From: Laspinema palackyanum D2a
Lineage (GTDB): Bacteria; Cyanobacteriota; Cyanobacteriia; Cyanobacteriales; Laspinemataceae
DNA length: 64,000 nt
Assembly: GCA_025370845.1 (NCBI GenBank)
Contig: JAMXFF010000015.1
Location: 81,697 to 145,696 of the forward strand
Direction: 5' to 3'
How positions within the stretch are numbered: position 1 is the stretch's first letter; every line of letters starts with the position of its first letter. Of the stretch, positions 27,628 through 37,192 are shown in pieces. Both the position numbers and the translations under genes were made by a program. The notes below the pieces were generated by a model. The model worked only from the letters and a program-made list of their open reading frames with translations, was not told the origin of the DNA and made no database searches.

Positions 27628-28404
27628 AACGTCGGTAACCTCGGGGGAAGACCAACCGGGATTCTGTCCATAATTTTGGCCTAGTTCTAAGGTTTGCTGG
27701 GGCAGAAACCCGGGTTCTTGTTCTTTGGCTCTAAAAACCCATGCCCCAGAGGAACCCTCCCCAATCGGTGCGAACTCTATTAGACTTCTTGCAAAAATCC
27801 GGATTGCTCCCCCTTTCTCCCTCTTAAGAACGCCAATCGGCTTTTTAGAATTTTGCAAGAAGTCTATTCTGGAGGATTGCCAACGCTCCAAAATCAGGAG
27901 CAATCGGGGGGAACAGTTCTCAAAATAATGCGTCTATCATGGATAGACTTTTTAATAGTTGTAAGGGAATGCTCGTATTTTAGAATCCCTTCGGGAGATT
28001 CCGATCCCATCGCAATGGTCTGGACTTAGGAATTGATTTGAACGGGCTTTAATCTCGGATGACCGGGAATGGTTGCCCGGGTTAGGGGAAGTCTGAAGGC
28101 AACCGACTCAACCGGGACAAAACTGTGAAATGATCATCAGGTTAGAGCGGATTGAACCGAAAAATTTTGACCAACACAGTTGTGGCGAGATCCTCGGTTC
28201 AATGGGAGGATAATACAATGAGTAATTTTTTGATGCCTTGATTGCCCAAAAGATGTTTATAGAAAGGTCTTTTGAGCGATCGTGAGGGCAGAGCTTATGA
28301 CAGAAGTCACAGTCTGATTACATAAAACTACTAGAATTAATTTAGTCATTCACTCAATCCAATCAATCCAATCAATCGATCTGTACCTGAAGGGAGACCC
28401 GAAT
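27628..28404. other. 777-bp intergenic region
   Basis: It holds an 86-bp MITE-like inverted repeat (27781-27866) and a short AATCCAATC direct repeat near 28356-28376. Otherwise no gene or RNA is recognised. GAAGGGAGACCC just before 28405 is the ribosome-binding site of the next gene. Confidence 0.5.
27781..27866. mobile_element. 86-bp MITE-like element
   Basis: Perfect 16-bp terminal inverted repeats (TAGACTTCTTGCAAAA and TTTTGCAAGAAGTCTA) enclose 54 bp without coding capacity. Both ends carry TA, as expected for TA-targeting IS630/Tc1-type transposition. A partial relative of the right half (CTTTTTAGAATT...AGAAGTCTA) lies at 58089-58115. No transposase is present in the window. Confidence 0.7.
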
Positions 28405-29265
28405 ATGATTAATACAAAATATTGGACTCCATCAATACTGGCTAGTATTGCACTAGGTCTGCAATTATTAACCGGGGGAGTCATCCCAACATCCGCCGCT
28501 GAATTTGTCCCACCGGATAATGTGGGCGCACCTAGAGGGCGGGTTGGGGGAGGCACCCGGGGCGGAAACCCCTTTGATCAAGTATCTCCTGGAGCGCCGG
28601 GACGACGGATTGGAGGGGGTAGTCGGGGTTGTAGCGTCACCGTCGAGGGTCCAACGGATCAGGCATTAACAGCGTTGATCCCTGACACCACAATGGGATT
28701 AACCGTAGAAGCCTATCCCACATTCTTTTGGTATTTACCACCGACTTCAGCCACGGGAGTAGAATTCGTGCTGATGGATGAAAATGGTGAAAAAGTCATT
28801 TATGAAACTACATTTCGCACGAAAGGTGAGGCGGGAATCGTTAGCTTGAACCTGCCGGAAAATGCGAGTCTCCCCCCATTAGAAATTAATAGCAATTATC
28901 GCTGGTACTTTTCTATTATTTGTAACCCAGAAGATCGAGCAGCAGATGTTTATGTCCAAGGGTGGGTGCGCCGAGTAGAAGCCAGCGCCAGTTTAACGGA
29001 GCAGTTAGCCACCACCACCTCGGATCTAGAACGTGCGGAAGTTTATGCTCGCAACGGCATTTGGCATGAGGCGATCTCCCTGCTGGCTCAACTGCGCCGG
29101 AGCAATCCCAATAATGCGGATATTAAAAGTGAGTGGCAAAAACTGATCACTTCGATTGATCTCCAAAATGTAGCGGAGGTCCCCCTGGTTCAAGAGATCA
29201 CCGTGGAAGTCCAGGAAGATCAACAAAGCCGATCAAGCGAACCCAACCCTGAAACCCAGCCATAA
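28405..29265 (+). CDS. DUF928 domain secreted protein
   Basis: A 286-residue cyanobacterial protein with a signal peptide (about 1-30, hydrophobic SILASIALGLQLLTGGVIPTS) and an Arg/Gly-rich linker (RGRVGGGTRGGNPFD, and again RRIGGGSRGC). The DUF928 domain (about 75-250) includes the typical TVEAYPTFFWYLP and the C-terminal TSDLERAEVYARNGIWHEAISLLAQL helix. Genes of this family often neighbour CHASE2 proteins and TPR proteins. Here the CHASE2 cyclase lies upstream and a TPR protein converges downstream. The role is unknown. AAGGGAGA before the ATG supports the start. Confidence 0.9.
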   Translation: MINTKYWTPSILASIALGLQLLTGGVIPTSAAEFVPPDNVGAPRGRVGGGTRGGNPFDQVSPGAPGRRIGGGSRGCSVTVEGPTDQALTALIPDTTMGLTVEAYPTFFWYLPPTSATGVEFVLMDENGEKVIYETTFRTKGEAGIVSLNLPENASLPPLEINSNYRWYFSIICNPEDRAADVYVQGWVRRVEASASLTEQLATTTSDLERAEVYARNGIWHEAISLLAQLRRSNPNNADIKSEWQKLITSIDLQNVAEVPLVQEITVEVQEDQQSRSSEPNPETQP

Positions 29266-29363
29266 AAGGGGCAATTCTCAAGGGGGACTGTTGAAGGATG
29301 AAGGATGAAATTTTTCCATCTCCCCCATCCTCCCCCGCTTCCCCCTTTCGGGAGTCATGAAAA

Positions 29364-30479
29364 TTAAGGGTTAAGCTCGCTCAGAAGCGCCTCGACTTTT
29401 TCCAATCTTTCATTTTCACCCTGCTGCTGATAAAGCTCTTGGGCTTTTTTCAGTTGCTCGATCGCCTCGGAAACGCGATTGCGTCCTCTTAAAGCCAGGG
29501 CGAGATTATAATAAGCATCACCATTGTCCGGAGCCAGTTCCGTTAATCGACGGTAGGCGACGATCGCCTGTAAATAGTCTTCCTGCTGGAGATGAATCGC
29601 GGCGATCGCAGCATGGGGTTCTATTAAATCCGGCGCTAAACTCGCTGCTCTTTGATAACTGACGAGGGCTTCAATCACCTGACCCTGGTCCTGGAGCAGT
29701 TTACCGATCGCTAACTGAAGTTGGGCATTTCGCGGTTCAAGCTGTGCTGCTTGCTTAAACGTTTCCAAGGCTTCATTCGTCTTGCCTTGAGTCAGAAAGG
29801 CCACCCCTAAAATCATTTGAATACTGCCTTGTTGGGGTGCCAACCCTGCCGCTTGTTGGAGTGCGACCACAGCCTCATCAATCCGTCCCTGCTGAAGTAA
29901 CGCCGTCCCAATCGACTCGTAGGCTTGCCAGTATCTCGTATCGCGACTGGTCACCTGTTGAAATGCCTGTAAGGCGCCGTCATAGTCTTCTTGGCGCAAC
30001 AGAACCACCCCTAACCCAATTTGAGCGTTGAGGTTCTCCGGGTCCAGTTGAGCCGCTCGTCGGTAGGCGACAGATGCCGCCTCATTATTGCCCAAATTCG
30101 CCAACGCATAACCGAGAGCATATTGAAAATCTGCATTCTCCGGTTCGAGAGAAGTCGCCTGCTGAAAAGCATTCACTGCGGCTTCAAAGTTTTGCTGTGT
30201 AGCTTGCAAAAAGCCGATTCCAGAAAAAATCCGGGCGTTGTCACCATCTAAGTTGGCAGCTTGTAAATAAATCTGGATAGCGTTGGCATAATCACCCGCA
30301 TCCACCAATTCTCGCCCTTGTCGCAACAGTTCATTAACCTCGCGGTCGAGATTCTGATTATTTTGGGCCGACTGCGCTAACAATAGAGGTTCGGTTGCTC
30401 CCAGGGTAACCGATGGGGTGATAATGCTGATTCCTCCTAACAACAGGAGACTCACGAATATAGGGTTCAGTTTTTGCAC
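29364..30479 (-). CDS. Secreted TPR-repeat protein
   Basis: A 371-residue protein with a signal peptide (NPIFVSLLLLGGISIITPSV near 5-24) and then about eight to nine tetratricopeptide repeats through residue 365 (for example AAVNAFQQATSLEPENADF, EALETFKQAAQLEPRNAQL, QAIVAYRRLTELAPDNGDA). TPR stacks form protein-binding scaffolds; export suggests a periplasmic or lumen-side partner, which is not identified. The likely start is GTG at 30479. It converges on the DUF928 gene. Confidence 0.9.
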   Translation of the reverse strand: MQKLNPIFVSLLLLGGISIITPSVTLGATEPLLLAQSAQNNQNLDREVNELLRQGRELVDAGDYANAIQIYLQAANLDGDNARIFSGIGFLQATQQNFEAAVNAFQQATSLEPENADFQYALGYALANLGNNEAASVAYRRAAQLDPENLNAQIGLGVVLLRQEDYDGALQAFQQVTSRDTRYWQAYESIGTALLQQGRIDEAVVALQQAAGLAPQQGSIQMILGVAFLTQGKTNEALETFKQAAQLEPRNAQLQLAIGKLLQDQGQVIEALVSYQRAASLAPDLIEPHAAIAAIHLQQEDYLQAIVAYRRLTELAPDNGDAYYNLALALRGRNRVSEAIEQLKKAQELYQQQGENERLEKVEALLSELNP

Positions 30480-30932
30480 GGCCTAACTTCTCTTGTTTTT
30501 ACGATAATTGCTAGAGATTACAAGAATGCTTCTCTGTTACCGGGAACAGAGAACCCACAGGAGACCCCTTGCCACCCCTGGGGCGAACAGACCCGTCCCC
30601 TTTTTCCCGAGCGATTGGAGGAGCCAGGAGCAAAGTAACCTCTAGGGATTCTGATTTTAACAACAACGGCTCACATTTTTAAGGGGGGTTGTAGAATCCT
30701 ATTTAGGGATTTTAACGGCAGAAGTATGAGATCAGCGCAATCAACTGGGAAATTTTTTGGGAAGGATTCCAGAGGGGATTGCAGGACGCATCAGATCGGT
30801 TGAGGAAGGGGTTCTCAGGAGGGGGACAAGGGGCGATCGCCGAAGCGTCAAAATGCCCTTAACCTCGGCTAATCCTGGGGTGCCGAGGTAGGCCCTGGGA
30901 CTTGAGCAAGTCCGACTCCCAGGCGATCGCCC
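30480..30932. other. Intergenic stretch, no gene seen
   Basis: About 450 bp upstream of the TPR gene and downstream of the Ycf55-like gene. It contains a HIP1 site and short GGGG/CCCC tracts but no clear hairpin or ORF. Confidence 0.4.
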
Positions 30933-32822
30933 TTACCGATTTTGCTCTTCCCGATTTCGGGAGAATCGGCTCTCTTGGAATGAACTGCCAATCCCTTGAA
31001 GAATCCCTCGCCCAATTAACCCAATGCCTTTCCCCAATTGAATCAGCAAATATCGCGCGCTATCCCCCAGGGAGAGCAAAACCGCTTTGATTCGGGGGGA
31101 GATGGCATCGCGGGTTTCTAACAGCAAGGTCACCCAGAGTCTGGGTCCTCTGAGTCCAACTAATTCTTGCCGTCGGGGGGAATAAATTTGGATTTTTTTA
31201 ATCCCTCCCTCGTCAAAGATATAGAGCCAATGTCGGCTTTCAAAGATAGCTTTAGGTTCTACCCAGAGATTTTGCCGACGATATTTCCAGGACAAATCAT
31301 TTCTAAATCGCTCAATTTCTCGGGTGGATAGCCAGTGATTGTCTAAAAAGTTGAGTTTAATTTCTTCTACATCCGCGACCCGATTTAAGAGGGGTTGGAC
31401 GACGGCATTGGCCACCTGAATGAGCAGGTTTTCGAGTAAAGCGCTGGCGCGCTCGATGGATTTCGGGTCTTCCGGGGGGTAGATGACATTTTCGATCGCC
31501 AAGGGAATTTGATAGAGAAGATAGGCTAATAAATCGAGAACGAGGGGGATTTTATTTAATAAAGCACCTTCGATAATTTCGATTTCTTCCAGTAAAAAGG
31601 GTACGAGGTCAAATTCACCCAGGGCATTAGCGGAGGAATTCCCTAATCCGAGGGTGATGGAATAGTATTTACCAAAATAGGCCGTAACGGACATTTCCCA
31701 TAAATCGCGGATGATGCGATCGCGTTTTGAGGGGAGTTCTGTGGGCTGGACTTGAGCATACCGCAGTTGCGCCAAAATTTCCTCAAATTGGTGCAGAACC
31801 GTGTATAGTAATTCCTGCTTTTTGTCAAGATGCAAGATATCAATTTCTATAACGGTATCCGTGAGGTTTGCCAAGGGAGTATCGATTTTCTCCGCGATCG
31901 CCTCCAATAATGGGCGAGGGTTATGAATTGGGCTCAGTTCTGAACCCGTGGGGGGTAACAACTCTGCCGCAGAAGCACGGACCATGCTGGTGCGATCGCT
32001 CGAAGTTCGGGGGCGATTGGGGCGTTCTGGGGGTGCAGAAATGCGCTGAGGTTGCCGGGGAGAATTGAGGGGAGCACGGATCTGACCCGGGTTTGCAGGC
32101 AGAGGAGGTGGCGGTTCGCTCACAGGTGGGGCCAACAACTTATTCACCATCCAACGAGCGGTGAGGAGTTCCCGGTGGCGGCCCTGCCAAAACAAGCGGT
32201 CAAAATCCGATAGGCGATCGCCTTGCAAATACTGATCAACCTGACGAATTTCCGCATCAATTTGACGCAAACCCGAGCGGCGCAAGTCTTCGAGCAGAAC
32301 ACCAATCACGCCACCCCGCCTAGAAATGCCCGGACTTGGCCTCGTTGAGACCCGAAGATTTCCCCCGCTTCCCCAATAGGTTTCTCCCGATGCCACAGTC
32401 CGGACTGCCTGAAGTAGTTCCGATCCGGCTATTCCTTTGGGGCAGTATCCCTTGACATTCGCGAGATACTCAGCCCCTGCCTGGTTAGGGTCTGGCGATC
32501 GACCCAACAACAACAGAGACACCCGAGGGTATCGTTCCCAGAGTTCTGCCATCAAGGTGAAACTCGTGACCCCATCGGGTTCCGTGCGGCCTAACTCCCA
32601 GTCCAACAGCACCAGATCCACAGGGTGTTCGGCAGGAGGGGCGTCGCTCTGAGTCGGGTCTGTAGGAGTGGCTAGAGTAGAGAGAATCTCTAAAGCACGA
32701 GTCCCGTCAGTGGTTTGACCGGCCACTTGCAGATCCGTTGATTGCTGGCACAAGCTAGACAGACCCAATAAGAAAATTGGGTCTTGATCAATCAATAGCA
32801 GTTGAAAAGGGGGGTGACTCAC
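30933..32822 (-). CDS. Ycf55-like response-regulator protein with DUF3685 domain
   Basis: A 629-residue protein. Residues 1-150 form a NarL-type receiver domain (LLLIDQDPIFLLGLSSL, then LVLLDWELG with the predicted phospho-Asp). Where LuxR-type regulators would carry a DNA-binding domain, there is instead a Pro/Arg-rich linker (about 235-300) and a long DUF3685 domain (about 310-620), the family that includes red-algal plastid Ycf55. The role of Ycf55 is unknown. The start is a GTG. The gene for the repeat-tailed membrane protein ends 174 bp upstream on the same strand, so the two may be transcribed together. The C-terminus ends in amphipathic helices (LIQLGKGIGLIGRGIL). Confidence 0.85.
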   Translation of the reverse strand: MSHPPFQLLLIDQDPIFLLGLSSLCQQSTDLQVAGQTTDGTRALEILSTLATPTDPTQSDAPPAEHPVDLVLLDWELGRTEPDGVTSFTLMAELWERYPRVSLLLLGRSPDPNQAGAEYLANVKGYCPKGIAGSELLQAVRTVASGETYWGSGGNLRVSTRPSPGISRRGGVIGVLLEDLRRSGLRQIDAEIRQVDQYLQGDRLSDFDRLFWQGRHRELLTARWMVNKLLAPPVSEPPPPLPANPGQIRAPLNSPRQPQRISAPPERPNRPRTSSDRTSMVRASAAELLPPTGSELSPIHNPRPLLEAIAEKIDTPLANLTDTVIEIDILHLDKKQELLYTVLHQFEEILAQLRYAQVQPTELPSKRDRIIRDLWEMSVTAYFGKYYSITLGLGNSSANALGEFDLVPFLLEEIEIIEGALLNKIPLVLDLLAYLLYQIPLAIENVIYPPEDPKSIERASALLENLLIQVANAVVQPLLNRVADVEEIKLNFLDNHWLSTREIERFRNDLSWKYRRQNLWVEPKAIFESRHWLYIFDEGGIKKIQIYSPRRQELVGLRGPRLWVTLLLETRDAISPRIKAVLLSLGDSARYLLIQLGKGIGLIGRGILQGIGSSFQESRFSRNREEQNR

Positions 32823-32995
32823 GGCAGAAATGAGTTAAAGGGCTTGGACAGGGGAGCCAGAACAGAGCCGATCGGGAACAGTCCCGAAAACATCAGCCGT
32901 TTTCCCGACCCTCCCAGTGCGGTCTTTGGTTTCTCAATCCCATTGTGCCGCAAAAACCCTCCATTTCAATCTGACGCGACCCCTTTAAGAGGATT

Positions 32996-35392
32996 TTATT
33001 CAATCCCATCCACGGGCAAGGGAGCATAGGAGTCTTCAGGGTTGGAGGCTGGAACCGGGTCTTGATAGGCCGGTGCGGGTTCCTCATAGTAAGAACTGGG
33101 TTGTTCATAGTAGGGTTCTGGCTCTTGATAGGCGGCTGCCGGTGGCTCATAGTAGGGTTCCGGTTCCGGCTCATAGTAGGGTTCCGGCTCATAGTAGGGT
33201 TCTGGCTCATAGTAGGGTTCCGGCTCGTAGTAGGGCTCCGGAGCTTGATAGGCTGCTGCCGGTGGCTCCTGATAAACCGGTTCTTGATAGACTGGAGCCG
33301 GTTCTTGATAGACTGGAGCCGGTTCTTGATAGACTGGAGCCGGTTCTTGATAGACTGGAGCCGGGGCCTGATAGACCGGAGCCGGGGCTTGAGAGGAGGA
33401 GCGGGCCGCTTCAGATTCCCGGGCGGCATAGATGGCATCTAGTTGGGCATTCCAACGAGCGATCGCCGTTCGCGCTTCAGAATACAAAGCACGACCCGAG
33501 CCAATTTTAGAGGCAGTATTGATTGCCTTGGTGAGACTCCCCTGGGCCGCCAAGGTTGCGGCTTGGTCCAGAATCGGTTGGTCTTCAGCAATTTGAATCT
33601 CGCTGACCCATTTTCCGATATTTTCTGAGGCTTCTTGATGCAGGGCTCGACCGGCCGCAATTTTTTTGGCTTCGTTGATTGCTTCCTGGAGCTGACCGGC
33701 TTGGGCGAGGGCCTGAGCGCTGGCGAGGATGGGTTGATCTTCGAGGGTTTCAACCTGTTTGTTCCATTGGGCAATCAGGGTTTGGGCTTCAATCCGCAGG
33801 GGACGTCCCTGGGCGACCTGTTGGGCCGAGGCGATCGCATTTCTCAAGGCGGCGATATTATTGGAGTCCGCAATCGCCTTGGCTGCGACGACATAACCTC
33901 GGTCTTCAATTTGGTCGATTTCCTTCCGCCATTGGGCGATCGGGGTTTGAGCGTCGAGACGTCCGGGGCGATCCATCCCCACCATAGAAGCTTGGGCGAT
34001 CGCTAACTGCATCAACATCGGGTGACGGAAACTGGCCACCGCTTGGGCCATCTGAACCTGAAACAGGTCCTGTTTGTGCTGATTCCATCGGACCAAATTC
34101 TCTTGAGCTTGGCTGTACAGGGGGCTATCCGATTGAATCTGACCGGCGATCGCCGAGGCTTCTAGGAAGGTAAAGAGGCGATCGGGGATAGGTCCGGCGG
34201 GTTTGTCATTTTGAACCAGGGCTCGGGCTGAGCTCAGGTGAATCAAGTCCTGACTTTCCCCATAAACGGTTGTATCTGAGGGAATCCACTTGGCAGCGGA
34301 GATGGCTCCATCAAAATTGCCATTTTGGAAGCGAGTTTTGGCGATCGCCAGCAATTCTGCACTCCAGCGGTTAATCTCCTGATTCGCCTGCTCTCGAACA
34401 TATCGTTGGGGGTTAATTTGTCGCGCTAGGTCGATGGCCCGGACTAACTCCTCTGCGGTCTGGTTGTAGACCAAATAGCGGGCATCTTCTAACTGTTTCC
34501 AAGCTTCCTTTTCCGCGACAATGCGCTGCTGTAGTTCTCCATAGCGGGTGGAACGCCAGTAAACGTTATCCAATTTGAGCAACTCTCGCATCTGATCCTC
34601 GACTCCGTTCCAGTTGCGAGCTTTCAGTGCGGCTTCAGCTTTATCGTAAATTGCTTTTCCTTGGTCCCAATCCGCCTCCCAAATTTGTAATTCTTGTTCA
34701 ACTTGGGCATACACGGGGTTGGTTTTGGGAATTTTGTCCACAATGGCATTGGCCCCGTTTAAATCCCCTGCCATAAATTTTTGCCGTGCCAAGTCCAGAA
34801 TTAGCGCCGACCATTCCCCGACTAATTTATCTCCTTGACCTCGGAGGGGATGGTCTGCGGGCCAGCTTTCCACCAGTTCGATTCCCGCGACGAGCTGGTC
34901 TAAGTCCCCTGTTTTGGCGGCATTTTGAGCACAGTAGAGGCGATCGCGCTCGGTGGAACCCACCCCGAGAGCATCGCAATCAATCGGTGGGGGCATGGTG
35001 AGTAACCACCGCAGGGATACCGCTCCCATGCTGGTACAAGCGACCAGCAGACTCAGCCAGAGTAAATGCCATCCCCATAGAAGACTTCGACCCTTTTCGG
35101 TTCGAGGTCTCTGTTCAGTGGCGACTAGGGCGCCTGTCTGATTTTCATGCTGATTTGTGCTTTTTTTCGGGAGCGGAAGACGGAATTTCCAGCCCCACCC
35201 CTTGACGGATTTCGGGTTGTGTGGGCCCAAGTCCGTACCTGGGGTTAAGGTATCGCCGGTTTCTGAGTGATTGCGTTGCGATCGCCCACCCCATAACCGA
35301 GCGGCGATCGCTCCTTTAATGCGTCCATCCCGCCGTCTCCGAATGCGGTGGTTTGGCTGTGTACTGGATTGGTCAAATTGTTTTCTCACCAT
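32996..35392 (-). CDS. Large membrane-anchored helical protein with Tyr/Pro/Glu repeat tail
   Basis: A 798-residue protein of unknown function. Residues 1-100 are basic and cytoplasmic. One membrane helix follows (LLWGWHLLWLSLLVACTSMG). A long helical region (about 140-660) is built of repeated units resembling SEL1/TPR-like or coiled motifs (ARQKFMAGDLNGANAIVDKI, ALAQAGQLQEAINEAKKIA), each ending in [AK]xIAxG-like turns. The C-terminal 120 residues are low complexity: 7-residue PAPVYQE repeats followed by EPYYEP repeats, ending YAPLPVDGIE. It may be a cell-envelope scaffold, but nothing proves this. The ATG at 35392 is the likely start. Confidence 0.8.
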   Translation of the reverse strand: MVRKQFDQSSTQPNHRIRRRRDGRIKGAIAARLWGGRSQRNHSETGDTLTPGTDLGPHNPKSVKGWGWKFRLPLPKKSTNQHENQTGALVATEQRPRTEKGRSLLWGWHLLWLSLLVACTSMGAVSLRWLLTMPPPIDCDALGVGSTERDRLYCAQNAAKTGDLDQLVAGIELVESWPADHPLRGQGDKLVGEWSALILDLARQKFMAGDLNGANAIVDKIPKTNPVYAQVEQELQIWEADWDQGKAIYDKAEAALKARNWNGVEDQMRELLKLDNVYWRSTRYGELQQRIVAEKEAWKQLEDARYLVYNQTAEELVRAIDLARQINPQRYVREQANQEINRWSAELLAIAKTRFQNGNFDGAISAAKWIPSDTTVYGESQDLIHLSSARALVQNDKPAGPIPDRLFTFLEASAIAGQIQSDSPLYSQAQENLVRWNQHKQDLFQVQMAQAVASFRHPMLMQLAIAQASMVGMDRPGRLDAQTPIAQWRKEIDQIEDRGYVVAAKAIADSNNIAALRNAIASAQQVAQGRPLRIEAQTLIAQWNKQVETLEDQPILASAQALAQAGQLQEAINEAKKIAAGRALHQEASENIGKWVSEIQIAEDQPILDQAATLAAQGSLTKAINTASKIGSGRALYSEARTAIARWNAQLDAIYAARESEAARSSSQAPAPVYQAPAPVYQEPAPVYQEPAPVYQEPAPVYQEPVYQEPPAAAYQAPEPYYEPEPYYEPEPYYEPEPYYEPEPEPYYEPPAAAYQEPEPYYEQPSSYYEEPAPAYQDPVPASNPEDSYAPLPVDGIE

Positions 35393-36298
35393 TGCTTCAG
35401 CCTGTCCCTACAATGCCGACTTGTATTGGCACATCTTTCTACTTCTTGATTACCGGGTAGAGACGGGAAAATATGAGGTCTCTCCAGTGTCGTTGCTTTT
35501 CGAGTCAGTCAACCCTTGAGGGTTACACTTGCAGGCGATACCCACCCCCTAGGATATAAATTGCGTTTGCTCCCTTGGGGATCACCCTAGATTCTACCTG
35601 ATGGCTTAGATTCATGCTAAAAACCGAGTCTTTTAAATACATCCTTACCAAATGCTTTTACCGTTTACCCGCTCCGAGCGTTCCCGATTGAAACCGGGAG
35701 CATCTGTTGGTCACTGTGACAAGCCTCTTGCGGGATATATCCCGGCTCACTCATCCTTGAAATTTATAAGATAAAGGAGCAATTTAGGGGATAGATTGTC
35801 GTCTTGGTTCATGCATCACTTCCCAATGGGGATTTTCCGGGTAGGGGGGGCTAGAGTTTTTTTCGCTTCTGACCCAGTGGGCGATCGCCCCGGTAATCTA
35901 TGATGTAGACCCCTGAACTGTTATCAAAATTCCACCCCAACCTCAAAGTCGTTCTAAAAGTTTAAAGTCTATAGCGATTTTGTTCCACTTAGATCAGCAG
36001 TTTAGCTTGAAGTTTTAGGAACGGGTATCAAAAACTCATAAAAGTGGGGCATTTCCCGGAAAACTTTGACCCATCTCGGCAAGGGGTATCCTGAATAAAA
36101 ATCTCGGGCAAAATTAGATAGAGCGGTTCCCCCAGTGATTCGCGGAGGTTTTGTCCGGGGGAGCATCTTGAAAAATCCGCGATCCTAGGGAAGCTCAATG
36201 CTTGCCCTATCTGGCCCTCATGAGTCCAGAAACCGCTATCGATTCGGACAAGAACGCCGATGTCTGGCCCTCTTGATTGAATACCGACCCGGAACGCT
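35393..36298. other. 905-bp intergenic region
   Basis: No gene is recognised. A minus-strand frame over 36028-36390 overlaps the end of the fur-like gene and resembles no protein. CGGGATATATCCCG near 35734 is a perfect 14-base palindrome. The ORF at 35271-35519 is a shadow. Confidence 0.4.
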
Positions 36299-36784
36299 CT
36301 AGGCGATCGCCCCAGGGTCTGGAACACTCTCGGCTTGGGGAGGGGATTTCTGATCCCGATAGCCGAAAAAATTAATTTGATATTCCACAATCCGGACCCC
36401 AGTTTGGGCTTCGACTTGTCGGATTAACTCCTCGGGTAATTCGATCTGAACGTCCAGCAGTTGATTGGTGTCGATGCAGTTAACGTGACTGTGAGCATCG
36501 CTGATATTTCCATACAACCGACCATCTGAGCGTTCGATGCATTCGATAATTCCTTGGTTGGAGAGCGCTTCGAGGTTTTGGTAAACGGATGTATGTCCGA
36601 TCTCCTTCCCCCCACGATTGAGGCGATCGTAAATTTCTCTAGCGGAAAGATGCTCTTGCTCAGTCCAGAGCAACTCTAGGATAAAGCGGCGCTGTCGCGA
36701 TAATCGCATTCCTAAACTTTGGCAGCGATTGAGGGCATCTTCTAAGGAGCGAATGGGTTTAACGGATACTACCTGTTTTTTCAT
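36299..36784 (-). CDS. Fur-family transcriptional regulator, atypical metal site
   Basis: A 161-residue winged-helix regulator of the Fur/PerR/Zur family. The DNA-binding domain (about 22-85) is clear: RLSRQRRFILELLW, LSAREIYDRL, and the recognition helix GHTSVYQNLEALSNQGII. The metal-binding and dimer domain (about 90-140) keeps H98 and H100 in DAHSHVNCID. Only C103 remains of the structural C-x-x-C, with T106 in the second position, and there is no C-terminal CxxC. Zinc-independent folding or a changed ligand set is therefore likely. Targets cannot be predicted, and no Fur box was recognised nearby. The gene is alone on its strand. Confidence 0.88.
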   Translation of the reverse strand: MKKQVVSVKPIRSLEDALNRCQSLGMRLSRQRRFILELLWTEQEHLSAREIYDRLNRGGKEIGHTSVYQNLEALSNQGIIECIERSDGRLYGNISDAHSHVNCIDTNQLLDVQIELPEELIRQVEAQTGVRIVEYQINFFGYRDQKSPPQAESVPDPGAIA

Positions 36785-37192
36785 AGTTTTGTGTTGAGGT
36801 ATTCATTTAATGGCACAATTAATTAAGGATGTATCCTGTTCCCTTTCATAGTTATAGCGGGTTTCAACGAACCAGGAAGTTAGGGATTGGGGCGATGAAG
36901 GTCGCGTCGGATGTCGTCACTTAAAAGGGGGAACCGGACTCATCCCGTTAACAGGATTGAGATAATTCTATCGTAGGCTTCGTTTGTCCGTGGGCGATCG
37001 CTCAGGATATCACCCCGCTGTGTCACCCTCTGCCTTCCCTTGGCGGCGCTTGTGCACCGGGGGGAATCGTTCCATGGGTGAATCCTCCATCTGCAACCCC
37101 TCAACCCGATGCTGATACTGTAGAATAGGTTACCGATTCACCGCCTGCGTTAAAGTTTTCTGATTTTAGTTCTACCTGCTGCCCCTGGTTTC
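36785..37192. other. Divergent intergenic region
   Basis: A 408-bp region between the divergent fur-like and CRR6 genes, so it should hold both promoters. An AT-rich tract (TTTAATGGCACAATTAATTA near 36807) lies just upstream of the fur-like start and could be an autoregulatory site, but no consensus is certain. Confidence 0.4.

Noticed and set aside
33062..33510. Long plus-strand frames antisense to the repeat-tailed protein
   Set aside because: They are shadows created by the in-frame 21-base repeats of the real minus-strand gene.
36028..36390. 120-residue minus-strand frame overlapping the fur-like gene
   Set aside because: Overlaps a clear gene in another frame and resembles nothing.
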